NCBI GenBank assembly: GCA_036394195.1
Contig: DASWFO010000062.1
Coordinates: 1 to 64,000, forward strand
Reading direction: 5' to 3'
Origin: DATJPD01 sp036394195
GTDB lineage: Bacteria > Pseudomonadota > Alphaproteobacteria > CACIAM-22H2
DNA length: 64,000 nucleotides
Shown: positions 5,654 through 13,250 of the stretch, one piece after another
Layout of the letters: the number at the start of each line of letters is the position of its first letter
How positions within the stretch are numbered: position 1 is the stretch's first letter
Notes under the pieces: model-generated
What the model saw: the letters and a program-made list of their open reading frames with translations, nothing else
Database searches by the model: none
What the model was told of the DNA's origin: nothing
Program-made: the position numbers and the translations under genes

Positions 5654-8074
5654 ATGTCCGCGACCGCTGCAGATGCGAGCGTGGCGGGCGCAGCGGCGTT
5701 CGACCACGTCATTTTGCCCGTCCGAGGGATGACATGCGCGACCTGTGCCACACGGATCGAGAAGGTGCTCAACGCTCTCCCGGGCGTGGGCGCGGCGGTC
5801 AACCTATCCAGTGAGCAGGCCGATATCCGCTTCGACGCGGGACGCGTGACGCCGACTATGCTGGCCGGTGCCGTAGAACGTGCCGGCTTCGACGTGCCGC
5901 ATGAGACTCGCGATCTCGCCGTATCCGGGATGACGTGCGCCACCTGCGCCGGACGGGTCGAAAAGGTCCTGTCCGCCCTGCCCGGCGTCAGGCGGGCGAC
6001 CGTGAACCTCGCGACGGAAAAGGCGTCGGTGGAGGGGATCGCCGGCGTCATGCGTCCCGTGGACCTGGTCGTCGCGGTGAAGCGGGCGGGCTACGGCGCC
6101 GAGCTGCTGACGGGCGATGCCGAACGAGACCGCCAGGTTCTGGTTGCCGAGAATGAGCGGCTGCGGCACCAGACCTGGACCGTTGTGGCCGCCGCGGGGC
6201 TCAGTGCCCCGCTATTGCTGCCCATGTTCGGGCTAATCCTGCCGGAGTGGCTGCAACTCGCTCTGGCGACACCGGTTCAATTCATCGTCGGCGCACGCTT
6301 CTATGTCGCGGCCTGGAAGGCGCTTCGAGCCAGGACCGGCAATATGGACCAGCTCGTCTCCCTTGGCACGTCTGCGGCTTATCTCTTCAGCCTGTATCTG
6401 ATGCTCGTCGGCCACTCTCACGGCCATCTCTATTTCGAAGCCGCCGCCGTTGTTATTACGCTCGTGGTGCTGGGCAAATGGTTGGAGGCACGGGCCAAGC
6501 GCTCCACGACATCCGCCATCCGCGCCCTGATGGCGTTGCGGCCGGAGACGGCCCGGGTGGAGCGCAACGGCGGTGAGGTCGAGATCCCGGCGTCGGCGGT
6601 GGCCGTCGGCGATATCGTCGTCGTGCGGCCGGGCGAGCGATTGCCAGTAGACGGTCGCGTGCTCAGCGGCCGCAGCGCACTCGACGAGAGTCTGCTCACC
6701 GGCGAGAGCCTGCGGGTCGAAAAGGGCTCCGGAGATAAGGTCATCGGCGGATCGATCAACGGCAGCGGCTTGCTGCGGATCGAGACGACTGCCATCGGGG
6801 CTCAGTCGACCCTGGCGCGGATCATCGCGCTCGTCGAGAACGCGCAATCGAAAAAGGCGCCAGTGCAGCGGCTCGTCGATCGTGCTGCCGCCGTATTCGT
6901 GCCGGTGGTTCTGCTCGTGGCGCTCTCGGCGTTCCTGGGCTGGTGGCTCTTCGGCGACGATCTCACGGCCGGCGTGATCGCCGCGGTGTCCGTGTTGGTG
7001 ATCGCATGCCCATGCTCTCTTGGCCTGGCAACGCCCACCGCATTGATGGTCGGGACGGGTGCGGCGGCGCGGGCCGGCATTCTGATCCGCGACGCGGAAG
7101 CGCTGGAGCAGGCGTACCGTATCGACACGGTCATCCTCGACAAGACGGGCACTGTGACCGAGGGCAGGCCTGTCGTAACCGATATTTTGCCGAACGGCAT
7201 CGAGGAGCGGCGGCTCCTGGCGCTCGCAGCGGCGGTCCAAACGGGCAGCGAACATCCTCTGGCGGCTGCGGTGTTGGCGGGCGCGGTGGGACTCGAGCTC
7301 CCCGCCCTGCAAGATTTTCAATCGCACCCAGGCCTGGGAGTCACGGCACGAGTCGGCGGGGAAGAGATCGTGATCGGCAATCGGCGACTGATGCTCGAGC
7401 ACAACATCGGCATCGGTCCGCTTGACGAAGTGGCCGCGCGGATCGAAGCACAGGGACGGACGGTCATGTGGATCGCCGCGCTTGCTGCCCCCGCGAGACT
7501 GCTGGGGATTATCGGCGTCGCCGATCCCGTGAAGCCGTCAGCCCGGGACGCAGTGCGCCGCCTCGCAGCACTCGGCATCGAGACAGTGCTCCTGACGGGG
7601 GACAACGAGCGAACCGCAACGGCTGTCGCGGAACAAATCGGCATCAGCCGCGTAAAGGCGGGCGTGCTGCCGGCCGACAAGGCCGATGAGGTCCGTCGCT
7701 TGCAGGCGCAGGGGCGGCATGTTGCCATGGTCGGAGACGGTGTAAACGACGCGCCCGCTTTGGCGGCGGCGAACGTTGGAATGGCGATGGGAACAGGGAC
7801 CGACGTGGCAATGCATGCGGCTGGCATTACCCTCATGCGCGGCGATCCGCTCTTAATCGCCGACGCGATCGCCGTGAGCCGTGCAACATACAGAAAGATT
7901 CGCGCGGGACTTTTCTGGGCATTCGTTTACAACGTCCTTGGAATGCCGCTGGCGGCGCTGGGCTTGTTGAGCCCGGTGATCGCCGGGGCGGCGATGGCCT
8001 TGTCATCGGTAAGTGTGGTCTCCAATGCGTTGCTGCTGCGTCGGTGGCGTCCGGCACCGGTAAGGAGTGCATAA
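5654..8074 (+). CDS. copA: Cu(I)-exporting P1B-type ATPase CopA
   Basis: The product is 806 residues. Two N-terminal HMA domains (GMTCATC near residue 26 and again near 96) are followed by the transport core: TGES loop (LLTGESL), the CPC ion-site motif near residue 452 (IACPCSLGLATP), phosphorylation motif DKTGT near 496, SEHPLAAAV (the HP motif) and GDGVNDAPALA near 694. CPC plus two HMA domains is the CopA/P1B-1 pattern, exporting Cu(I)/Ag(I) from cytoplasm to periplasm using ATP. It follows copZ by 2 nt and its TAA overlaps the ATG of cueR (TAATG), so the three form one operon. Confidence 0.95.
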   Translation: MSATAADASVAGAAAFDHVILPVRGMTCATCATRIEKVLNALPGVGAAVNLSSEQADIRFDAGRVTPTMLAGAVERAGFDVPHETRDLAVSGMTCATCAGRVEKVLSALPGVRRATVNLATEKASVEGIAGVMRPVDLVVAVKRAGYGAELLTGDAERDRQVLVAENERLRHQTWTVVAAAGLSAPLLLPMFGLILPEWLQLALATPVQFIVGARFYVAAWKALRARTGNMDQLVSLGTSAAYLFSLYLMLVGHSHGHLYFEAAAVVITLVVLGKWLEARAKRSTTSAIRALMALRPETARVERNGGEVEIPASAVAVGDIVVVRPGERLPVDGRVLSGRSALDESLLTGESLRVEKGSGDKVIGGSINGSGLLRIETTAIGAQSTLARIIALVENAQSKKAPVQRLVDRAAAVFVPVVLLVALSAFLGWWLFGDDLTAGVIAAVSVLVIACPCSLGLATPTALMVGTGAAARAGILIRDAEALEQAYRIDTVILDKTGTVTEGRPVVTDILPNGIEERRLLALAAAVQTGSEHPLAAAVLAGAVGLELPALQDFQSHPGLGVTARVGGEEIVIGNRRLMLEHNIGIGPLDEVAARIEAQGRTVMWIAALAAPARLLGIIGVADPVKPSARDAVRRLAALGIETVLLTGDNERTATAVAEQIGISRVKAGVLPADKADEVRRLQAQGRHVAMVGDGVNDAPALAAANVGMAMGTGTDVAMHAAGITLMRGDPLLIADAIAVSRATYRKIRAGLFWAFVYNVLGMPLAALGLLSPVIAGAAMALSSVSVVSNALLLRRWRPAPVRSA

Positions 8075-8535
8075 TGGCGTCGAACGGAATGATGACCATC
8101 GGCGAGGCGGCGAGCCGATCAGGGGTGGCGCCAAAGACGATCCGCTTCTACGAAGAGGCAGGGATTATTGCCCGGGCAGCCCGTGGCGAGAACCGCTATC
8201 GCACGTACAACGATGCGGATGTGCAGACGCTCCGCTTCATCCAGTGTGCGCGAAGCCTGGGGTTCTCACTCAAGGAGGTCGCCGATCTCCTGGCGCTTTA
8301 TCGCAATCGGCGGCGTGCGAGCCGCGAGGTCAAAAAGCTCGCGTTGCAGCACGTCGCTGATCTCGATCGAAAAATCGCCGAGATGACGGCGATCCGGAAC
8401 ACGATTGCCGGGTTAGCCAAGCGGTGTCACGGCGATGAGCGGCCCGAATGTCCGATTCTGGACGAGCTCGAAGCGCCAGGTCGTAGTTTTCTGCCGCCCA
8501 AAAGAGACCGGATGATTGCCCACAAGGCCAGCTAA
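8074..8535 (+). CDS. cueR: MerR-family copper activator CueR
   Basis: The product is 153 residues. The winged-helix head (MTIGEAASRSGVAPKTIRFYEE) is followed by a dimerisation helix and the metal loop CHGDERPEC (C118 and C126, 8 apart like C112/C120 of E. coli CueR). S83 sits where CueR has Ser77, the residue marking monovalent-ion sensors. It should therefore sense Cu(I)/Ag(I)/Au(I) and activate the dyad promoter at 5374. It is the last gene of the copZ-copA transcript by the TAATG overlap, so it is induced along with them. Confidence 0.9.
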   Translation: MASNGMMTIGEAASRSGVAPKTIRFYEEAGIIARAARGENRYRTYNDADVQTLRFIQCARSLGFSLKEVADLLALYRNRRRASREVKKLALQHVADLDRKIAEMTAIRNTIAGLAKRCHGDERPECPILDELEAPGRSFLPPKRDRMIAHKAS

Positions 8536-8546
8536 GGACCTGTCGA

Positions 8547-9191
8547 ATGACCAGCGCAGCAAAGACGGCTTCTGCCACGGAATTCGCCAACACCCGTCCG
8601 GATATTGACGAAATTGTCCCGCCAGGAGGACTGGTCGTAAAGGGACTGCCCGCCGCTGGACGACTTCGGATCGTCGATCTTGAAGGGCAGCAGTCGGTCG
8701 ACTTTCTCTGCCTCAACGGCAAGAACCTCAACGACCGCTACAATGCCGCCAACACCCTCAAACTATCGCAGAGCATCTACCTATCGACCGGCAGCGTGCT
8801 TTACTCCGACAGGGCCAAGCCCCTTATGACAGTCGTGGCCGATACCGTCGGACGTCACGACACCATCGCTGGCTGTTGCAGCCGGGAGATGAACCTCCTG
8901 CGGTATGGCGTCGATCATACTCCGAATTGCCGGGACAATTTTCTAAAAGCCTTGGGGAGCCTCGGGGTGTCTGACCCAAGCGTACCCGCGAACGCCAATT
9001 TTTTTATGAATGTGCCTGTTGAAGCTAACGGACGTGTCACCATTGCGGACGGACTTTCTAAAGCCGGGGATTATATCGAATTGCGCGCCGAGCAGGACGT
9101 TGTAATCATCGTTTCCAATTGCCCGCAGGAACATAACCCCTGCGCTGGCGGCAAGCCGACCCCCATACAGATCATGGCATGGTTTGCATGA
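8547..9191 (+). CDS. DUF1989 family protein (urea carboxylase-associated type)
   Basis: The product is 214 residues of the DUF1989 family, the family that includes the two subunits of carboxyguanidine deiminase and other 'urea carboxylase-associated' proteins. Family-like stretches are LEGQQSVDFLCLN, DRYNAANTLKLSQ, GRHDTIAGCCSREMNLLRYG and NFFMNVPVE. Only one copy is present, with no urea carboxylase or allophanate hydrolase nearby, so the guanidine role cannot be assumed. AAGGA lies 9 nt before ATG 8547. The gene starts 11 nt after cueR and precedes ABC transporter genes, placing it between copper and transport functions on the same strand. Confidence 0.75.
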   Translation: MTSAAKTASATEFANTRPDIDEIVPPGGLVVKGLPAAGRLRIVDLEGQQSVDFLCLNGKNLNDRYNAANTLKLSQSIYLSTGSVLYSDRAKPLMTVVADTVGRHDTIAGCCSREMNLLRYGVDHTPNCRDNFLKALGSLGVSDPSVPANANFFMNVPVEANGRVTIADGLSKAGDYIELRAEQDVVIIVSNCPQEHNPCAGGKPTPIQIMAWFA

Positions 9192-9273
9192 CGGGCAGCC
9201 CGCCATCAATTACCCGGGGGACGAGGTCGACCCACGGTCGGTGGTCTCTGCCAGATACGCCGGCATGTGACGC

Positions 9274-10059
9274 GTGACCACGCGCCTGCTTCCGGCCATC
9301 AGCTTCGAACACGTCACGCGTGTCTTCCCGCGCACGGACGGGCAGGAGATCACCGCGCTACGCGATCTCTCGTTTGCCATTCCGAAGAATGAATTCGTCG
9401 CCTTCGTCGGACCGTCGGGGTGCGGGAAATCGACGGTCCTGCGGCTGATCGCGGGGCTGATCGGGCCGACGCGCGGCCGGGTTGCCATCTACGGCGGCAC
9501 GGTCGAAGAGCCGCCGGACATGGTGGGTATCGTGTTCCAGCGTCCGACCTTGTTGCCATGGCTCGACATCCTGGCAAACGTGACCTTCCCGATGCGCCAC
9601 AAATATGGCCGCGTCACGGAGACGGAGCGCAAAGTGGCGCTCGAGCTGCTCGAGCTCGTGGGACTGAGCGACTTTGCGCGCAGCCGGCCCGACGAGCTCT
9701 CCGGCGGCATGCAGCAGCGCGCCGCGATCGCCAGGGCACTGCTGCTCGACCCCGACATCCTGCTCATGGATGAGCCGTTCTCGGCGCTCGACGCGCTGAC
9801 ACGCGATGAAATGGCGTTCGAGCTGCTCCGCATCTGCGCGCTGCGGCCGAAGACCGTGGTGTTTATCACGCATTCCATTCCCGAGGCGGTGCTGCTGGCC
9901 GACCGCATCGTCGTCATGACGCCGCGTCCGGGAACGATCGCCGAAATCGTCGATAATCCGCTGCCGCGGCCGCGCAACATCGATACGCTATCGGATCCCC
10001 TTTACAATGAGCTTTCGACTCGCATCCGCAATACGGTCTTTACGCGCCGAGCCGCCTGA
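9274..10059 (+). CDS. ABC transporter ATP-binding protein (NMT1/SsuB/TauB-like)
   Basis: The product is 261 residues: Walker A GPSGCGKST near residue 50, Q-loop QRPTLLPW, signature LSGGMQQR, Walker B LLMDEPFSALDA and a switch histidine (FITHS). This is the nitrate/sulfonate/taurine (TauB/SsuB) class that works with NMT1-type binding proteins. A GTG start at 9274 is assumed; no clear ribosome-binding site is visible, so the exact start is uncertain. The 3' end overlaps the permease gene by 53 bp, a sign of coupled translation. The likely binding protein is encoded at 3541, separated by the copper module. Confidence 0.88.
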   Translation: MTTRLLPAISFEHVTRVFPRTDGQEITALRDLSFAIPKNEFVAFVGPSGCGKSTVLRLIAGLIGPTRGRVAIYGGTVEEPPDMVGIVFQRPTLLPWLDILANVTFPMRHKYGRVTETERKVALELLELVGLSDFARSRPDELSGGMQQRAAIARALLLDPDILLMDEPFSALDALTRDEMAFELLRICALRPKTVVFITHSIPEAVLLADRIVVMTPRPGTIAEIVDNPLPRPRNIDTLSDPLYNELSTRIRNTVFTRRAA

Positions 10060-10852
10060 ACGGCGTCCCGCGTCCCGCTTGTGGCTGAAGCGGCTCGTCG
10101 ATCGGCTCGCTCCGGTGCTGACCATGCTCGGCATCCTCGTCCTATGGGAGATCGCATGCCGCGTGTTCGCGTTGCCCGAGTTTCTGCTGCCATCGCCGAG
10201 TGCCATCATGCGCGCAGGCCTGACGATGTCGCCGGGCGAATGGCTCGGCCATATCGGCAGCACCCTGAGGGTCGCCTTGATCGGCTATGTCGCATCGATC
10301 CTCATCAGCCTTCCGCTCGCGGTCGCTCTGGCGCTCTCGCCGCTGCTGTCGCGGACCGTCTACCCGATCCTGGTCGTCGTCCACTCGACACCGATCGTGG
10401 CGGTTGCGCCGATTATCGTGGTCGCGCTCGGGGTGGGAGATCTGCCGCGTGTCGTCATCACGGGCATCATCTCATTTTTCCCGCTGGTCATCTCGACCGC
10501 GACGGGAATTCTAGCGACTCCGGACGAGCTGATCGAGCTGTCGCGGTCGCTGCGGGCGACGCGAGCGCGCGAGATCACCCAGATCCGCCTGCCCTATGCG
10601 GTGCCTTACATCTTCAGCGCACTCAAGATATCGATCACCTTGTCGGTCATCGGCGCCGTGGTGGCGGAGTTCGTCGCCGCGGAGCGGGGACTCGGCTACG
10701 CCATCCTGTTTTCGACCTCGACCTTCAAGATCCCGCAAGCCTTCGCCTGCCTGGCGGTCCTCGTGCTGTTGTCGCTGACGCTGTTCCGTCTGGTGGTCTT
10801 TGCGCAGAACCGGCTGTTTCCGTGGAGCGTGCCGCGTGAAAAACGCGGCTGA
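10007..10852 (+). CDS. ABC transporter permease (SsuC/TauC-like)
   Basis: The product is a 281-residue inner-membrane permease with about six hydrophobic segments and the EAA-type loop ELIELSRSLRATRAREITQIRLPYAVPYIFSALK, which contacts the ATPase. The N-terminal start overlaps the ATPase gene in a different frame. Together with the ATPase and the distant NMT1-type binding protein it makes a complete importer. Substrate unknown. A strong hairpin at 11023 ends the transcript. Confidence 0.88.
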   Translation: MSFRLASAIRSLRAEPPERRPASRLWLKRLVDRLAPVLTMLGILVLWEIACRVFALPEFLLPSPSAIMRAGLTMSPGEWLGHIGSTLRVALIGYVASILISLPLAVALALSPLLSRTVYPILVVVHSTPIVAVAPIIVVALGVGDLPRVVITGIISFFPLVISTATGILATPDELIELSRSLRATRAREITQIRLPYAVPYIFSALKISITLSVIGAVVAEFVAAERGLGYAILFSTSTFKIPQAFACLAVLVLLSLTLFRLVVFAQNRLFPWSVPREKRG

Positions 10853-11022
10853 CGGGCTATGGGGCCGACCCTCGCGGGATCGAACATTGGGAAGGCTGGT
10901 CGGCTATCGCTTTGCGGGTCCGCCAATCGGGCTGACCCTGAGGCGATCACCGTGTTGCATGCCAGGCATCCATGGTCCATGGCCGGCACCTAGCCGCTGC
11001 CGGACGCCTCCTCTCCACGGAC

Positions 11023-11049
11023 AAGGGGGCCGCCACCGGTGGCCCCCTT
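11023..11049. terminator. Bidirectional terminator between convergent genes
   Basis: AAGGGGGCC (11023-11031) pairs perfectly with GGCCCCCTT (11041-11049) around a 9-nt loop that can itself extend the stem. It lies between the plus-strand permease (ends 10852) and the minus-strand 56-residue gene (ends 11060), and carries short T or A tails on both sides. The 170 bp before it hold no recognisable gene. Confidence 0.75.
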
Positions 11050-11059
11050 CCCTTCGCCA

Positions 11060-11230
11060 TCAGACCTCGGACAACTCGCCCCGCTTGATTCGGGCGACAA
11101 GGTCGTTCCACTCGGTGTGCTTCAACCTCACGGTGTTCTCGTCCTCGCCGATAGTGACTCCCTCATCCGAAATCTCGACCGACGGGCATTCGCCGCAAGC
11201 CGGGCAGAGCGTCACTTTGATCCGTTCCAT
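11060..11230 (-). CDS. 56-residue CPxCGxCP metal-binding small protein
   Basis: ATG at 11230 is preceded by a near-perfect AGGAGGT 5 nt upstream. The product begins MERIKVTLCPACGECPSVEI and continues as a small acidic/basic domain ending IKRGELSEV. Three cysteines (C9, C12, C15) can hold a soft metal. It has its own MerR-type promoter at 11261-11292, built like the one in front of the merR-hma gene, so it should be induced by the same metal. Family not named; function inferred as cytoplasmic metal binding in a Hg/Pb-type response. Confidence 0.75.
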   Translation of the reverse strand: MERIKVTLCPACGECPSVEISDEGVTIGEDENTVRLKHTEWNDLVARIKRGELSEV

Positions 11231-11260
11231 GACTTACCTCCTATTGTGGACACATCCGAG

Positions 11261-11292
11261 AGCCTACAGTCCGTAGCTACGTCCGGAGTCAA
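11261..11292 (-). promoter_or_regulatory. MerR-type promoter of the 56-residue gene
   Basis: On the minus strand TTGACT (11292-11287), a 20-bp spacer containing CCGGA..TACGG, and TAGGCT (11266-11261). The overall layout matches the promoter at 12696-12727 (TTGACT-20-TAGACT with CCGTA..TACGG). Mercury operators have the same TTGACTCCG start. Confidence 0.75.
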
Positions 11293-11311
11293 GCGCTGTG
11301 AGTGGGCTTGT

Positions 11312-11992
11312 TCATCGCGAGAGGTCGATCGAGACGAAGAGCCCGAACCAGATCGACCAAGCCCCGAGACCGGTGAGCAACAAGCCTGTCCAGACGGGAA
11401 GCCGCCCGGATAGCCGGACAAGGCTGTCCAGCATCCGTTGTGCCGGCGCGAAGAGCACGGCGATGAGAAGCGGCAGCGATAACGCAAGGCCGAACAGCCC
11501 GAGCGACACGAAGCCGGCGCCGAGCGCGCGGCCGGCCGTCGCACCCGCCGCGGCGGCCCCAAGGAGTGCCAGCAGGAGGGGGGCGGCACAGGCCGGGATG
11601 TTGAGTCCGAACAAAGCCCCGAGGGCCACGGAGCCGCGCCGGCTCGACAGGCGCGCGAGGCTCGGCCCGATCGTATGCATGAGCCATCCCGCCCGGCCGA
11701 TGAGATACACGACCCCGATGACCAGATAGAGCACCCCCAGAACGACCCAGGCGGTGCGTTGGAAGCCGAGAAACGCCGACCCCACGCCGGCGGCGATCAC
11801 CCCGAGAAGCCCAATGACCACGGCGCGCGTCAGCGCAAACAGGCTCACCTGGGCGATCCGGGCGGCCGGGGCATATCCCTCCATCACCTTGATGAACACC
11901 AGCGTCGAGCCCAGCGAGCACGGCTCGACAAACCCGAACAGGCCAAGGCCGATCGGCAACAGCACCCAATCGACGGATGGATTGCCGGTCAT
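11312..11992 (-). CDS. CcdA/DsbD-like membrane protein
   Basis: The product is 226 residues with six predicted membrane segments of the CcdA/DsbD transmembrane family. Each half carries one conserved cysteine near a proline: FVEPCSLGS in the first segment and NIPACAAPLL in the fourth. Relatives pass electrons from cytoplasmic thioredoxin across the membrane; versions inside metal-resistance operons may serve metal transport or keep thiols reduced. ATG 11992 overlaps the stop of the merR-hma gene (ATGA), so the two are translationally coupled. No merA or merT is visible. Confidence 0.7.
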   Translation of the reverse strand: MTGNPSVDWVLLPIGLGLFGFVEPCSLGSTLVFIKVMEGYAPAARIAQVSLFALTRAVVIGLLGVIAAGVGSAFLGFQRTAWVVLGVLYLVIGVVYLIGRAGWLMHTIGPSLARLSSRRGSVALGALFGLNIPACAAPLLLALLGAAAAGATAGRALGAGFVSLGLFGLALSLPLLIAVLFAPAQRMLDSLVRLSGRLPVWTGLLLTGLGAWSIWFGLFVSIDLSR

Positions 11993-12672
11993 TCCCCGGC
12001 ATCGGCGACGCGGAACCCGACCCGCTCGACGATCCCGACGAATTGCTCCCGTGTCGCTCTTTTGGGATCGAACACGACGCGTGCGCTCCGCGCCTTGAAT
12101 GTGACATCAGCCTTCGTGACACCCGGCTCTGCAAGCAACGCGCTTTGGACGGTCTTGGCGCAAGCGTCGCAATGCATACCGGCAATGTTGAGGGTGATCG
12201 TTTTCATCGGGGGCTTCCGTCGGGGTGAGAGTATTGCCGGGCCGTCGGCGCGGTCTGTCTTCCCGCGTCCGGGCGGATGTTCGATCGCTTCCAGGATCGA
12301 ACAGCTCCGGACCATGCCGTGCCGCGGACATGCCGCAAGCACGGTCTCGAGCGCATGGCGAATGGTCTGCAGGCGCTCGATCTTGGAAACGACGTCCTGC
12401 AGTTTGTTTGAGGCGCGCTCGAAGACCTTCGAGCAATCCACGTGTGGGTTTGCCCGGAGAGACAAGAGGTGGTGGATCTCCCGGAGCGTGAATCCGAGGT
12501 CTTGCGCCTGCCGGATGAACCGGATCCGCTGCACGGCGTCATCCGGATAGGTCCGGAAGCCGCGTTCCGGCCGCCGCGGCCGCGCCAGCAGCCGCTTGCG
12601 TTCGTAGAAGCGGATCGTCTCGACGCCGACCGCGGCCCGCCGCGCCAGCTTTCCAATGGTCAGTCCGATCAT
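11989..12672 (-). CDS. MerR-family regulator fused to an HMA metal-binding domain
   Basis: The product is 227 residues in one continuous frame. Residues 1-130 are a MerR regulator (TIGKLARRAAVGVETIRFYE), with C80, C115 and C124 spaced exactly as the Hg(II)-binding C82/C117/C126 of MerR; PbrR has the same spacing. A Pro/Arg-rich linker (about 131-155) leads to an HMA domain (156-227) with GMHCDAC, like MerP. An internal ATG at 12207 could also start a separate HMA protein. The fusion could hand metal from the HMA domain to the sensor. It is autoregulated from the promoter 12696-12727 and coupled to the CcdA-like gene. Confidence 0.82.
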   Translation of the reverse strand: MIGLTIGKLARRAAVGVETIRFYERKRLLARPRRPERGFRTYPDDAVQRIRFIRQAQDLGFTLREIHHLLSLRANPHVDCSKVFERASNKLQDVVSKIERLQTIRHALETVLAACPRHGMVRSCSILEAIEHPPGRGKTDRADGPAILSPRRKPPMKTITLNIAGMHCDACAKTVQSALLAEPGVTKADVTFKARSARVVFDPKRATREQFVGIVERVGFRVADAGE

Positions 12673-12695
12673 CGATCGCCCTCGGTTGCGCCGAT

Positions 12696-12727
12696 AGTCT
12701 AAACTCCGTACCGAACTACGGAGTCAA
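12696..12727 (-). promoter_or_regulatory. MerR-type promoter of the merR-hma/ccdA operon
   Basis: Minus strand: TTGACT (12727-12722), 20-bp spacer with the dyad CCGTA-GTTCGG-TACGG, TAGACT (12701-12696). The dyad closely resembles the mercury operator core. The predicted start is 10-15 nt before ATG 12672, with GAGGG between. Confidence 0.8.
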
Positions 12728-12779
12728 CCCGGCGCGCCTATTGTCCGTGACGCCGGACTCCGCGATCGCGGCGGGGACA

Positions 12780-13250
12780 TCATTTCTGCGCTTGCGCATT
12801 GAGCCGCGCCTGACGGGCGCGGACATCCTCGGGCCACGCGCTCTTGATGTACGCAAGCACGGCCCAGATCTCGTCATCGCTCAGCTTCCCGCCGAAGGCC
12901 GGCATGTCGCTTTGGTAACCGGGCGGGGCGAATGGTTGCAGGCCGAACTTGGTCATCTCGAAGATCTGCTGATCCGGATGGTGCCAGGTATGACCGCTCT
13001 CGTCGTGCGGCGGGGCCGGCAGCCGGCCGTCGGGCTTGCGGGTCCGCCAGTCGGGTTGTCCCTGCAGATGATCGCCATGGCAGACCGCGCAATTGTCGAC
13101 GTAGACGCGCTGCCCGCGCGCCACTTGTTTGGCGTTCGTCGGGTCGGCGTCGTGCACGCCAAACAATCTGTCGCCGGCCAAGAGATAGACCCCGGCCGGG
13201 ATGACGATCGCGAGCGCGAGCGCGGCCAGACTAGTGCGGCGGCGGGTCAT
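12780..13250 (-). CDS. Class I c-type cytochrome
   Basis: The product is 156 residues: an N-terminal hydrophobic anchor or signal (residues 8-27), haem motif CAVCH near residue 56 with GDHLQG after it, and a downstream MPAFGGKLSDDEIWAVLAYIKS where the Met is the likely sixth haem ligand. It is a mono-haem periplasmic electron carrier. ATG 13250 overlaps the stop of the upstream cytochrome gene (ATGA), so the pair is co-translated. The context among copper genes suggests a periplasmic redox role, partner unknown. Confidence 0.85.
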   Translation of the reverse strand: MTRRRTSLAALALAIVIPAGVYLLAGDRLFGVHDADPTNAKQVARGQRVYVDNCAVCHGDHLQGQPDWRTRKPDGRLPAPPHDESGHTWHHPDQQIFEMTKFGLQPFAPPGYQSDMPAFGGKLSDDEIWAVLAYIKSAWPEDVRARQARLNAQAQK

